Positions 8,391 through 17,183 of a stretch of 64,000 nt of DNA are shown here, piece by piece. The notes under the pieces were generated by a model. It was not told the origin of the DNA and did no database searches. It saw only the letters and a program-made list of their open reading frames with translations. The translations under genes were made by a program, and so were the position numbers. Each line of letters begins with the position of its first letter. Within the stretch, counting starts at the first letter, position 1. Origin of the DNA: Cyclobacteriaceae bacterium (GTDB lineage Bacteria > Bacteroidota > Bacteroidia > Cytophagales > Cyclobacteriaceae). The stretch lies in assembly GCA_022842845.1 (NCBI GenBank), contig JALHOT010000001.1:338525-402524 (forward strand). The letters are read 5' to 3'.

Positions 8391-9248
8391 CTATTTTGAC
8401 ACTTCGTAAGCCACTACCTTATTCTTAAAGAAAGTAGGCACCAGTAACAATCTCTTCTCTGCAATGTATTCGATATCGGCAGCGTTGATGTTTTCAGCAC
8501 TGGTATCAAGCAATAAAGTATTTTTCCACTCAGGGCTCACATAAGTAACTTTACCTGTCCAGCTGGACACCAGGTAACCGCCTTCTGCAAGCGCTTCAAT
8601 ACCATCACCAGCATCAATGCTATCAGTTTTTAAGGTTACTTGCTTTCCCGCATCAATCGTATTGAAAACACCCGTTGCAAAAGAAACCATTTGCAAATCA
8701 GTCCCTTCACTCAGCAGACCGTTAACACCTGCAACGCCCCCCACATACTCAGACACCTGACCATTTTCCAGCACTAAAATATTACCCACGTTAGAGTCGC
8801 TGATATAAACTTTACCAGCAGTATCGATGGTAACATCATTTAAAAATTGCGCGCTATCCACAACATAGGTATTGGCGATGGTACCTGCGGCAATATCAAT
8901 TTCGTGAATACGGTTGATGTCAGTTACGTATAGTTTACCGTTGTAAATACCCATACCCTTAGGGGCATCCATACCTGTTACCCACTGGGCCTGCACAATT
9001 TTACCATCTAGACCAAGCTTGGCTATGAAACCGTTGCCATCCTTATCGGTTGGCTGACCATTAATGTTTGACACATATAACACATCATTAGCAGAATCGT
9101 AAATTACCGACTCACAGGTTGTAAGGGTTGTGTCAGATTCCCACTTCAAAGTTAATTTGAGGGTAAAAACTTCCGCTGTTTCTTCTTTGGCTGGCTGGCA
9201 AGCCATAAAGGCAATCGCCACTACTGCAATCAATATTAAATTTTTCAT
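8391..9248 (-). CDS. SMP-30/NHL-type beta-propeller lipoprotein
   Basis: A 285-residue lipoprotein (signal peptide with lipobox FMAC, Cys17). The mature part is a repetitive propeller of the SMP-30/gluconolactonase/NHL type. Blades are visible as DVLYVSNINGQPTDKDGNGF, GKLYVTDINRIHEID, GKVYISDSNVGNILVLENG and GGYLVSSWTGKVTYV. True gluconolactonases need acidic and Asn metal ligands that I cannot assign confidently here, so a scaffold or ligand-binding role is equally possible. It lies 64 bases after the small gene that ends the Lrp-panB run, so it could be read through from that operon, but no dedicated promoter is clear. Fold: good confidence. Function: unknown. Confidence 0.75.
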   Translation of the reverse strand: MKNLILIAVVAIAFMACQPAKEETAEVFTLKLTLKWESDTTLTTCESVIYDSANDVLYVSNINGQPTDKDGNGFIAKLGLDGKIVQAQWVTGMDAPKGMGIYNGKLYVTDINRIHEIDIAAGTIANTYVVDSAQFLNDVTIDTAGKVYISDSNVGNILVLENGQVSEYVGGVAGVNGLLSEGTDLQMVSFATGVFNTIDAGKQVTLKTDSIDAGDGIEALAEGGYLVSSWTGKVTYVSPEWKNTLLLDTSAENINAADIEYIAEKRLLLVPTFFKNKVVAYEVSK

Positions 9249-9312
9249 TTTCTCATTTTGTTTAGCCCTTTAACACAGGATGGTCAAAACTAGTTTACCC
9301 ATCCATCAAAAT

Positions 9313-9459
9313 TTACTCTAATGAATTGGTGGTTACCCAATATTTGTAAGCAATGAGTGCCTTCTGGCTTTTCGATAACCTGTTCAGATCCATTTTACCC
9401 AAGCTGGGCAAAAAAAGCTTGTTAAATTTTGATAAAATCCTAAAGAGAAAAAGTTTCAT
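9313..9459 (-). CDS. 48-residue conserved-looking small basic protein
   Basis: A short gene starting one base after the panB stop (TGA-T-ATG), which implies translational coupling. The 48-residue product begins MKLFLFRILSKFNKLFLPSL and ends KYWVTTNSLE. It is Lys/Arg-rich with an amphipathic first half and no signal peptide or clear membrane span. The order FRILSKFNKLFLPS, then LSKSQKALIAYKYWVT, resembles very short proteins that I recall from other Bacteroidota genomes, sometimes mislabelled as SsrA-binding protein; that similarity is from memory and not verified. True SmpB is about 150 residues, so this is not SmpB. Start choice: the only ATG at the N-terminal side. Function unknown. Confidence 0.7.
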   Translation of the reverse strand: MKLFLFRILSKFNKLFLPSLGKMDLNRLSKSQKALIAYKYWVTTNSLE

Positions 9460-9460
9460 A

Positions 9461-10282
9461 TCAATACATTTCTTCCTTACTAGGGAATGATTTATTCTTT
9501 ACGTCATCAACATATTGACTCACCGCATTGGTGGTAATGGTGGCGAGGTCGGCATAGCGCCTTAGAAACCTGGGTTTAAATTCCTGGGTAATCCCCAGCA
9601 TGTCTTGCATCACCAATACCTGACCATCCACATCAGGACCTGCACCTATACCAATTACAGGGATGTGTAGACTTTCTGCCACTTGTTTGGCCAGAGTAGC
9701 TGGTATCTTTTCCAAGACTAAAGCAAAACAGCCACACTCCTCAAGCAGCTTAGCATCCTCCAATAACTTTTTTGCCTCTGCTTCTTCTTTCGCCCTCACG
9801 GAATAGGTGCCAAACTTATAAATTGATTGAGGTGTCAAACCAAGATGGCCCATAACGGGTATGCCGGCCATGAGAATGCGTTGAACTGAGTCCTTCACCT
9901 CACTCCCACCTTCGAGTTTTACAGCATGGCCTCCAGATTCCTTCATGATTCGGATAGCAGAACGCAGTGCCTCGCCTGAACTTCCCTGATAAGAGCCGAA
10001 AGGCAAATCAACTACTACCAAAGAACGGGTTACGGCCTTTACCACAGAACTTGCATGGTAAATCATTTGATCAAGTGTAATGGGTAGCGTAGTTTCGTTG
10101 CCTGCCATGACATTGGATGCGGAATCTCCAACCAAAATAATGTCTATTCCTGCCCCATCAATCAGACGAGCCATGCTATAATCATAGGCTGTGAGCATAG
10201 CAATTTTCTCCCCACGGTTCTTCATCTCCTGCAACTGGTGCGTGGTGATTTTTTTTACGTCTTGTTTTTTATGGATAGACAT
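9461..10282 (-). CDS. panB: 3-methyl-2-oxobutanoate hydroxymethyltransferase
   Basis: A 273-residue ketopantoate hydroxymethyltransferase. It transfers a one-carbon unit from 5,10-methylene-tetrahydrofolate to 2-oxoisovalerate, the first committed step to pantothenate and coenzyme A. Family motifs: [39 protein letters not shown] (Asp metal ligand), [33 protein letters not shown] and [17 protein letters not shown]. The length is typical. It lies 22 bases after the phosphoribosyltransferase gene, in the minus-strand operon led by the Lrp-type regulator, and is followed immediately by the 48-residue gene. Control of a branched-chain 2-oxoacid pathway enzyme by an Lrp-type regulator would make sense, but is inferred from position only. 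Confidence 0.96.
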   Translation of the reverse strand: MSIHKKQDVKKITTHQLQEMKNRGEKIAMLTAYDYSMARLIDGAGIDIILVGDSASNVMAGNETTLPITLDQMIYHASSVVKAVTRSLVVVDLPFGSYQGSSGEALRSAIRIMKESGGHAVKLEGGSEVKDSVQRILMAGIPVMGHLGLTPQSIYKFGTYSVRAKEEAEAKKLLEDAKLLEECGCFALVLEKIPATLAKQVAESLHIPVIGIGAGPDVDGQVLVMQDMLGITQEFKPRFLRRYADLATITTNAVSQYVDDVKNKSFPSKEEMY

Positions 10283-10304
10283 CTTTAGAATTTCAGATTT
10301 GAAA

Positions 10305-10808
10305 TTATTTCAAATACACCGCTGTCTCCTTGCCAAATACTACTTCAACATGATCTTTGATAGTAGTGGCAAGTTCATAACCTGTGTACTTAGGCCAAAT
10401 TGGAAAAGAACTGTGACTTCTGTTCACCAAGACAGCCGTTTCTATGCACTTGACCTCTACATCTAAAAAAGGCTTTAAGCTGTACGCCATGGTACGGCCT
10501 GTGTTGAGCACATCGTCAACCACTACAATCACGCGTTTTTTAATATCCTTCAGATCGCTGTCGATATAAACAGTATCCTGCTGCGGCTCATCCTTATTCA
10601 GAAAAACCTTTGTCAGCAGCACTTTGATCGGTGATATACTTTCTAGCTCCTTGGCTAACAATTTCGCAAGGGTATATCCCTGACCATCAATACCCGCCAC
10701 GACCACCGTACGATCTTTACTGTGATTTTCGTAAATCTCATAAGCCATGCGCTTGATCTTTTGCTTGACTTGTCGCGCATCGAGTATAAGTGTTTTTTCT
10801 GAAGACAT
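10305..10808 (-). CDS. PyrR/Hpt-like phosphoribosyltransferase
   Basis: A 167-residue type I phosphoribosyltransferase. The PRPP-binding loop [12 protein letters not shown] occupies residues 95-106, and a basic [18 protein letters not shown] segment precedes it. The length and the [19 protein letters not shown] hood region resemble the PyrR bifunctional regulator/uracil phosphoribosyltransferase group, but there is no pyrimidine gene nearby. It starts 2 bases after the Lrp-type gene, so the two are certainly co-transcribed. The substrate base cannot be decided from sequence. Cytosolic. Confidence 0.8.
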   Translation of the reverse strand: MSSEKTLILDARQVKQKIKRMAYEIYENHSKDRTVVVAGIDGQGYTLAKLLAKELESISPIKVLLTKVFLNKDEPQQDTVYIDSDLKDIKKRVIVVVDDVLNTGRTMAYSLKPFLDVEVKCIETAVLVNRSHSSFPIWPKYTGYELATTIKDHVEVVFGKETAVYLK

Positions 10809-10810
10809 GA

Positions 10811-11287
10811 TTAGTTGTTAGGCAGCGGTAATACTTTACTGTCTTTGAAGGTGGAGAGTATCACCATGGATTGTAAACCATCGACCACGTCAATATTCGA
10901 GACCTTATCCAACATGAGTTGCTGATAAGCCGCGATGTCAGAGCAAACAATTTTCAATACGAAATCACCAGCACCTGTAATGTGATGGCACTCCACAATT
11001 TCTTCAATATCGTGAATGGCCTTATTAAATTTATTGATGTTGTCTTTGTTGTGACCTTTTAACGACACCATCACGAAAGTGCTTACGCCTAAGCCTACCG
11101 CAGCAGGATCTATTACTGCGTGATAACTTTTGATCACACCGGAATTTTCCAGCTTGTTTACGCGCTCTAGGGTAGGGGCTGGTGAGAGCCCGATTTCTTT
11201 GGCTAACTGCGCATTGGTGATGTTAGAGTTCTTTTGAAGCAATTCAAGGATCTTACGATCGGTGGCATCAAGTTTTATATTCTTCAT
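10811..11287 (-). CDS. Lrp/AsnC family transcriptional regulator
   Basis: A 158-residue Lrp/AsnC regulator. The N-terminal helix-turn-helix (about residues 4-60: LDATDRKILELLQKNSNITNAQLAKEIGLS with APTLERVNKLENSGVIKSYHA) is followed by the RAM/AsnC effector domain (about 65-150: GLGVSTFVMVSLKGH, VVECHHITGAGDFVLKIV-like, IVILSTFKD-like). These regulators form octamers or dimers and sense amino acids. ATG 11287 was chosen over an upstream in-frame ATG because it gives the canonical MKNIKLDATD start and leaves the promoter and palindrome outside the coding region. First gene of a four-gene operon; likely autoregulated through the palindrome at 11305-11325. Confidence 0.93.
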   Translation of the reverse strand: MKNIKLDATDRKILELLQKNSNITNAQLAKEIGLSPAPTLERVNKLENSGVIKSYHAVIDPAAVGLGVSTFVMVSLKGHNKDNINKFNKAIHDIEEIVECHHITGAGDFVLKIVCSDIAAYQQLMLDKVSNIDVVDGLQSMVILSTFKDSKVLPLPNN

Positions 11288-11304
11288 ATTGCAAAGAGGA
11301 TTTA

Positions 11305-11330
11305 TTACCAAATAATATTTGGTAAAGATA
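11305..11330 (-). promoter_or_regulatory. Lrp-type gene promoter with overlapping palindrome
   Basis: On the minus strand a TATCTTTA -7-like box (11330 to 11323) is overlapped by a perfect palindrome. Its 9-base arms TTACCAAAT/ATTTGGTAA (11305-11313 and 11317-11325) flank a 3-base centre. The palindrome lies between the -7 box and the regulator's ATG, the position expected for an autoregulatory operator. Confidence 0.55.
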
Positions 11331-11355
11331 GAAGAAAATCCTCAGCTACAAGGTA

Positions 11356-14300
11356 TTAACGCGCGATTATAGTCCTGAAAAAACGCTCACGCGATGGGCT
11401 TTTAAGCCTGATGGTATAAATGCCCGCCTGCCAATCTTGTGTATTGAGTGTATGGGTGTTAAGTCCCATGGCGGCTCCAAAGCTGAAATTGTTAATGAGG
11501 TGCCCCAGGTTATCTAAAATTTCAAGTAAAACAGGCTCTTCAGCCGGTGAAATCCACTCTAATGTGAGGCTTGCATTAGCCGGATTGGGGTAGGGCGAAG
11601 TAATGACTGTTTTCACTTCAAAAGTTTGACACAACTCAGTTATCGCCTGGGAGTCGTTACCGGGAACGAGCAGTTCAAGGCATGCATATTCCAGCGATGG
11701 AGAATTTTGTACAAGGGAAGAAAATGTATAATCGAATGAGGTACCTGCTGGCAAGATTGTGTTGACAAGCTCACGTAATGTAGCTGTTTGATCAAGCCTA
11801 ATTTCTACCATAGCATTTTGAACTGATACATTGCCCTGATTTTGAAGTATAGCGGATAACCGCAAAGAGCCATCTGCGTTTTCAGTCAATTTAAAATCAG
11901 CCAGGTTTACTTTTAGAAAAGGAAAAGCCACATTGATCATCTTGCTGATAATGCTCTCACAACCTTCTACATTGCTGGCCACTAAATCGACAGGAAATTC
12001 ACCAACTTCATTAAATGTAAACATGGGAGATGTTAGTGTGCTGGTAGTGGATGCCTGATCGTTGAAACGCCAAAGGAATTTAGTAGCATTAGCAGAGAGG
12101 TTATTGAATTGAACAGCCGTTTGTGGCGCCACTGTTGATGGTGAGAAAGAGAAATCAGCCAGCGGTGCGGGTACTATATTTATTGCCTTGGTGATGGAAT
12201 AGGTACAACCCAACTCAGAACGAACCTGGAGGCTTACCTCCTGTTGTCCTGCATTAGGGTAAGTAAACATCACACGATCGCCTGTCATTTGCCCAGTGCC
12301 AAAATTCCAAGCATAAGTGCTTGCGTTATCGTTTGTTCCTAAGGCTGAGGCCGTGAATTGTGTCTCTGCACCTGCACAATTATAATCACTGTTGAAATCG
12401 ATGGTCAGGGGCTGTGGTACAAAGACTTGTTGATTAGTCGACCCGATACAACCATTAGCGCCAGTCATAACTAAACTGACCAAATAAGTACCCGCTTCCT
12501 CAAAAACATGATTAGGATTAGCCGTGAAGTAATAATTATTTCCAACTTGCCATTGCCAGGACGAAGCGCTTATTGCTGATGATGCGCGCAATTCGACCCC
12601 GACATCTGCACAGGCATTGGTGTTTTGTATAATTGGCTTTGGTGAATCTGCTATAGTAATGGTTTTATTGATAGAAGCCGTGCAACCCTGATCAGAGCTG
12701 ACAGAAAGTGTAACTTCATAATCACCACTTGCAGCATAGGTATGCTGAGGATTTTGATTGGTAGAAATAGCTCCCTGATCATTAAAATTCCATTGCCAGT
12801 TTTCAAGGTTACTGTCAGTGAGTACAGGTGTTAAGTCGTTGAACTGGGTAGGGCTGCCACTGCAGGAAAATGGGGGTAGATCGATATTGAAATTCGGGAT
12901 AGGTACTGAGTAGATCGTGTGGCCAACTGTTTTAGTGCTTACACAACCATTGGTGCCTGTAGTTTGTAAAGCGATATTATAATTACCCACAGCACTGTAG
13001 TTGATGACAGGATTTTGCAAGGTACTACTTTGGCCATTACCAAAGTTCCATACGTACGTGCCAATATCTCCTTGGGAAGCATTGAGCAGCTGCACACTCT
13101 CATTCAAACAAGTGCCATCAATAGTAAAGTCAACAACAGGACCTTCACCTACCCCCGTTAATACTTGTACCGACTCGCTGCTACATCCAGGAATTGACGC
13201 TTGCAAGCTAATCTCCTTGTCTCCTCCGGTAGTAAAAGTATGCAACAGATGGCGCTGCGTGCTGAGCGGCACATCATCAATCAGCCATTGGTACGTGAGG
13301 TTACCATCGAAGTTATCAGGAGTTGTGTTAAAGAAAGTGAACTCATTGTTGGTACAGATGAGGCCGGAGGGTAAACTAAAGTTTGCACTAGGGCGATTGT
13401 AAATTGTTATTTCTTTACCAAGGTAATTATCGCACCCTTGAGCATCAGTTACCAACAATTCGACAAAGTAAGTTCCAATTGCAGAATAAATGTATGAGGG
13501 ATTTTCAACCGCAGCAAACCCAATTCCATCTACTTTCCATTCATAGTTTTGGGCCGTAGGTGAATCAGAAGAAAATGTGACTGAATTATCTTTGCACACT
13601 CCGACATTTTGCCAATTTATACTTGGTGCAAGTTTATTTTCAACATTGATAACAATAGTTTTTTCAATAGGATTCGAACCATTAGCACTAGCGGTTAGTG
13701 TTATAGCCCTTTTACCTTCAGTGGTAAACTGAACAATAGGATCAATATTTGATAATGTTTCTGTTACACAAGTTGGGCTGGGGAAATCTACTCTGTACAA
13801 TCGAGAAGAACTCCAAGAGGGAGCAAAGGCAAACCATGTGGATTTATTTTTTACTAATGCGACTTTTAGGGTATTCTCTAGCACAGAAAAATTCGTAAGG
13901 TTACTTGATGATATTGGCGAAACAGTCGGAGATTCTCCAAGATTTACTCGAAATAAATTTCCTGAAAGAGTAGAGATAAACAACATATGGTTACCATTAT
14001 CAAGACCTGCATCGATGCCGTAAGGCAAATTACCACTGAAGGAAATTCCTAAGTTTTGGGTCGTGGCGGCATTGGTAATTTCGCTGCCAAAATTTATTGA
14101 GTGTGCAGTTTGGTTGCCAAATGAAACTGTGTAAGCAAAGTAATTTTGATTGTGTTCTAATGCCACTATGTCTCCCAAAGTCGTACCAGGTAACTCTATA
14201 CCACTAAAGAAATCTGAAGATTGAGGGAGTGACGAAAGTGTAGGAAGATTTACAACAAAAACGCTATTATTTAATGTATACAATAACCTCCATGTGCTGC

Positions 14301-14874
14301 CTGTTTTAATCAAATCTAATCCGGAATTATTTGATCCCCCTCCAGGCTTCAATGAAGTTACATCTACACCATCTGCGTAGGTATTCTTAAGGCTTGATCC
14401 AAAATTGATTCTACTTAAAATTGACCCTGACAAGCCATACACAAAACCATACCACATACCATGCTCATTTACTATTTTAATATCACCCGGTGCTGTAAGC
14501 TGACCATTAAAATTTCCCAAATCAACAACTAAAGGATTATCATTAGATAGATCAGAACCAAAGTCCATTCTCAAAATAGAATTACCATTTTGATTAGCAA
14601 CGAATCCAAACCATTCTGAACCGTCAAATACAATATCAATTCCTTGAGGAACATTTGCAACTAGGCTTCGCAAAAGCTTTACAGAAGGAGTTAAAGCCAA
14701 ATCGCCTTGACAAATATCCCAGAGGAAGGTGTTCGCATTAGATGAAGTGTTGGTTAAAGGAAGATTTTCGTTTAGACAAGCGGTGGATTTAACCGAAAAA
14801 TCAGCAATAGGATTTTGAGCAATCGTATTAATTGAAGTTGACAGAAGAAAAAGTGAAAAAAAAACTCGTATCAT
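11356..14874 (-). CDS. PKD-repeat surface protein with T9SS sorting domain
   Basis: A 1172-residue exported protein. A Sec signal peptide (about residues 1-19, ending TIAQ) is followed by the start of a PKD domain (IADFSVKSTACLNENLPLTN). About 300 residues of propeller-like repeats follow, with recurring W-x-GFV and R-x-DFGSSL-type motifs. Then come about seven PKD repeats (for example WNFGNGQSSTLQNPVINYSA, QWNFNDQGAISTNQNPQHTY), a CARDB-like stretch (about 1000-1085), and a C-terminal T9SS type A sorting domain (SPYPNPANASLTLEW ... GIYTIRL). The protein should cross the outer membrane by T9SS and be anchored at the surface or released. The ATG overlaps the stop of the upstream glycosyltransferase gene (ATGA), so translation is coupled to the glycan operon. 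A role in adhesion or matrix is inferred. Confidence 0.88.
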   Translation of the reverse strand: MIRVFFSLFLLSTSINTIAQNPIADFSVKSTACLNENLPLTNTSSNANTFLWDICQGDLALTPSVKLLRSLVANVPQGIDIVFDGSEWFGFVANQNGNSILRMDFGSDLSNDNPLVVDLGNFNGQLTAPGDIKIVNEHGMWYGFVYGLSGSILSRINFGSSLKNTYADGVDVTSLKPGGGSNNSGLDLIKTGSTWRLLYTLNNSVFVVNLPTLSSLPQSSDFFSGIELPGTTLGDIVALEHNQNYFAYTVSFGNQTAHSINFGSEITNAATTQNLGISFSGNLPYGIDAGLDNGNHMLFISTLSGNLFRVNLGESPTVSPISSSNLTNFSVLENTLKVALVKNKSTWFAFAPSWSSSRLYRVDFPSPTCVTETLSNIDPIVQFTTEGKRAITLTASANGSNPIEKTIVINVENKLAPSINWQNVGVCKDNSVTFSSDSPTAQNYEWKVDGIGFAAVENPSYIYSAIGTYFVELLVTDAQGCDNYLGKEITIYNRPSANFSLPSGLICTNNEFTFFNTTPDNFDGNLTYQWLIDDVPLSTQRHLLHTFTTGGDKEISLQASIPGCSSESVQVLTGVGEGPVVDFTIDGTCLNESVQLLNASQGDIGTYVWNFGNGQSSTLQNPVINYSAVGNYNIALQTTGTNGCVSTKTVGHTIYSVPIPNFNIDLPPFSCSGSPTQFNDLTPVLTDSNLENWQWNFNDQGAISTNQNPQHTYAASGDYEVTLSVSSDQGCTASINKTITIADSPKPIIQNTNACADVGVELRASSAISASSWQWQVGNNYYFTANPNHVFEEAGTYLVSLVMTGANGCIGSTNQQVFVPQPLTIDFNSDYNCAGAETQFTASALGTNDNASTYAWNFGTGQMTGDRVMFTYPNAGQQEVSLQVRSELGCTYSITKAINIVPAPLADFSFSPSTVAPQTAVQFNNLSANATKFLWRFNDQASTTSTLTSPMFTFNEVGEFPVDLVASNVEGCESIISKMINVAFPFLKVNLADFKLTENADGSLRLSAILQNQGNVSVQNAMVEIRLDQTATLRELVNTILPAGTSFDYTFSSLVQNSPSLEYACLELLVPGNDSQAITELCQTFEVKTVITSPYPNPANASLTLEWISPAEEPVLLEILDNLGHLINNFSFGAAMGLNTHTLNTQDWQAGIYTIRLKSPSRERFFRTIIAR

Positions 14875-16004
14875 TTTCGTAAAGCCTCAGCAAAAATAGC
14901 AAACAATTTACCCGATGTTTTATCTGGGCTAAACTTTTCTCGTACTAATGCTGCTCCGACTTTATGGGCATTCTTCCTTAGGTCGTCATTATTTGCCAGC
15001 ATTAACATAGCATCTGCCATTTCTTGAATATTCCTGTTTTCTACTAAAATACCAGTTTCTCCATTACTAATAATTTCTGCTGGCCCCCCACTTCTACTGG
15101 CAATTACCGGGGTACCAAAGTAAATCGACTCCAAACAAGTCAGAGAGAAGGACTCTGATACTGAAAAATTCAGGCAAATTTCTACACGTTCATATTCTGC
15201 TTGAACATTATTGGTATACCCCAGCCATTCACACTTATGTGCCAGCTTTAATTCCTCACTTTTTAGCTTTAATTGTTTTAGAAATACTTTGTTTTTCATT
15301 AAGCCCATATCTCCGCCTACAAAACGTAAGCGCCAACCGGGTAACTCTTTTTCTATTTTAGCGAATGCTTCTAAGGCATAATTCTGTCCTTTTCCTTCAA
15401 TATAGTTAGATAAGTATAGAAATACTTTTTCGCGTTCAAGCGAACCTTGGCTTTTTTGGTTTGCTTCTAACTCTATCGGTAATTCATTATACAACACTTG
15501 AATTTTTTTCGAATTAGGCAACTTATTTGCTAAGTATTGTGAAACTGCAACAATTGAAAATGCGAAATAAATATGTAACCGAACCCAAATATTGAATAAC
15601 AACTTAGGGAAGCGATTAGGTAAAAATCTAACATGGCAAACATATGGAATCTTGCTGCCGAATATGTGCAAACTAACAGGTAATAAATTATATAGGTCGT
15701 TGTTAACTACTAAATCGATTCTATTTCTTTTTAAAATCATATTCAATGCGATGGTGTTTCGGATTAGATATGGTAAGTATAGCAAGTTCCTTCTAAAGCT
15801 TTTACTTAATTCTACCATCGGGAGGAACTCAATTTCACTAAAACTATTTTGCCTTAGCCAATCTGCCGCATTTGATTTTTCCGGAAGTACAAAAACATAG
15901 TTGAATTCCTCCAAATTGTATAAACACGATCGCACAATCGACTTCAATGCGCCTGTAACATCTATACTATTTTCGATGATCAATATGTTTCTTTTTTGCG
16001 TCAT
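14871..16004 (-). CDS. Glycosyltransferase, GT4 family
   Basis: A 377-residue GT-B-fold glycosyltransferase. The C-terminal donor domain shows the GT4 pattern: LYLSNYIEGKGQNYALEAF (where typical members have a GR.. segment), WLGYTNNVQAEYERVEICL, SESFSLTCLESIYFGTPVIA with the conserved E-x7-E region, and GGPAEIISNGETGILV. No membrane span, so it acts on the cytoplasmic face of the inner membrane on a lipid-linked acceptor. It starts 3 bases after the preceding GT4 gene and overlaps the T9SS surface-protein gene by 4 bases. Sugar specificity cannot be read. Base composition is visibly more AT-rich than in the flanking housekeeping genes. Confidence 0.88.
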   Translation of the reverse strand: MTQKRNILIIENSIDVTGALKSIVRSCLYNLEEFNYVFVLPEKSNAADWLRQNSFSEIEFLPMVELSKSFRRNLLYLPYLIRNTIALNMILKRNRIDLVVNNDLYNLLPVSLHIFGSKIPYVCHVRFLPNRFPKLLFNIWVRLHIYFAFSIVAVSQYLANKLPNSKKIQVLYNELPIELEANQKSQGSLEREKVFLYLSNYIEGKGQNYALEAFAKIEKELPGWRLRFVGGDMGLMKNKVFLKQLKLKSEELKLAHKCEWLGYTNNVQAEYERVEICLNFSVSESFSLTCLESIYFGTPVIASRSGGPAEIISNGETGILVENRNIQEMADAMLMLANNDDLRKNAHKVGAALVREKFSPDKTSGKLFAIFAEALRK

Positions 16005-16007
16005 TTT

Positions 16008-17183
16008 TTATTCATAATGCAAAGTTTTCTTCCAGCTGTCCAAAAACACTTTTTCCGAGGTTCTTTTCATAAACCGTTTTCTGAATTTTTCATCAAATGA
16101 CTTACGTTTTTGAATAATCTGCAGAATGGAGTCCAACCATAAATTCTCAGTTTCAATATGTATGGTTGGCAAAAGAAAACCACCACCTGTCTCTATAGCA
16201 AATGGTTTAGAAACAATATCTTTTCCTTCACCCAACTCAAATAATTCCTTCGGTCCGTAAGGACAATCTGAAGTAACAACCAGTTTTCCAAGCAATAGGG
16301 ACTCTGCCATCGCATTAGGGAAACCTTCCGACACAGAATTCAATAGACAAGCAACAGAGTTTTTAATGTATACACTTGTATTTTGTTTCGAACCCGCTAA
16401 GAAAACCTGATCATTTGGATTCTGCCCTACCGATAAATTTAACGACTTAGCAAATGAAGTTATTCTCATTTCTTCCGGTCCATTGCCTAACAATACCAAT
16501 TGAAGTTTCGGAACAAACTTTAGTAAAGATGAATATACATTGATGATCCCGTAAATACCCTTTTCGTGAGCTAATCTCCCACTATACAATAGATAAGGAT
16601 TATTTGGAATAACTGATAGATTGCTAATTTTATCACAATTCATGACTTCCTCAATGTAATTGTAGATGACATGAATTCTGTCTGCTCTAATATTGAAATG
16701 ATTGATTAATTCTTCTTTAATACCTTTGTTTACTGTTACAATTGAGTCAGCTCTCTTATATAAAAATGGAATTAGAATTTTCTTTCGCAAACTAAAGAAG
16801 TACGCATGCATATTAGGATCGTGCAATTTAGACCCGCGAACACTAAGCACAACTAATTCTTTCTTCTTTGTTAAAACGTTTAAATAGTCAGCGCCCTCAA
16901 GAAAACTGATGCAAGCAATAGGTGAAATCTCATTCTTTAGTTTACTAAAATTTCTAATGCGTTTGATGAGGTTAAACAATTTTTGAATTTTGCCATTAGC
17001 TGGCCTTGTTCCTAGTGATATTACGTCTTGCGGCAACTTGTAAAATGACGTTAACCCTTCATCAAATACAATTGGAACAACAGTAAATTCTTTTGATAAT
17101 ACCCAAGCCAAACGCGCGAAAGAGTTTTGTGCCCCTCCCATGGTTAATTCAGGTATTATCATAATGATTTTTAGCTTATTCAT
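16008..17183 (-). CDS. Glycosyltransferase, GT4 family
   Basis: A 391-residue GT-B glycosyltransferase. The N-terminal acceptor domain starts IIPELTMGGAQNSFARLA, the common GT4 opening. The donor domain carries PYLLYSGRLAHEKGIYGII, VLLGNGPEEMRI, FLAGSKQNTSVYIKNS, VSEGFPNAMAESLLLGKLVV and TSDCPYGPKELFELGEGKD. The last two are the nucleotide-sugar-binding and acid/base region; the order and length fit the family closely. It overlaps the asnB stop by 8 bases. Predicted to extend the surface polysaccharide in the cytoplasm; donor unknown. I cannot assign a named orthologue. Confidence 0.9.
   Translation of the reverse strand: MNKLKIIMIIPELTMGGAQNSFARLAWVLSKEFTVVPIVFDEGLTSFYKLPQDVISLGTRPANGKIQKLFNLIKRIRNFSKLKNEISPIACISFLEGADYLNVLTKKKELVVLSVRGSKLHDPNMHAYFFSLRKKILIPFLYKRADSIVTVNKGIKEELINHFNIRADRIHVIYNYIEEVMNCDKISNLSVIPNNPYLLYSGRLAHEKGIYGIINVYSSLLKFVPKLQLVLLGNGPEEMRITSFAKSLNLSVGQNPNDQVFLAGSKQNTSVYIKNSVACLLNSVSEGFPNAMAESLLLGKLVVTSDCPYGPKELFELGEGKDIVSKPFAIETGGGFLLPTIHIETENLWLDSILQIIQKRKSFDEKFRKRFMKRTSEKVFLDSWKKTLHYE

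Noticed and set aside
9313..9459. Calling the 48-residue gene an SsrA-binding protein (SmpB)
   Set aside because: SmpB is about 150 residues with a beta-barrel core; none of its motifs is present.
13001..13402. Open frame of 133 codons on the plus strand opposite the PKD gene
   Set aside because: It is the complement of repetitive PKD codons, with no start signal, no conserved-looking protein and a strong gene on the other strand. The same reasoning removed similar frames opposite panB, manC, kdsD, recQ and ALDH.
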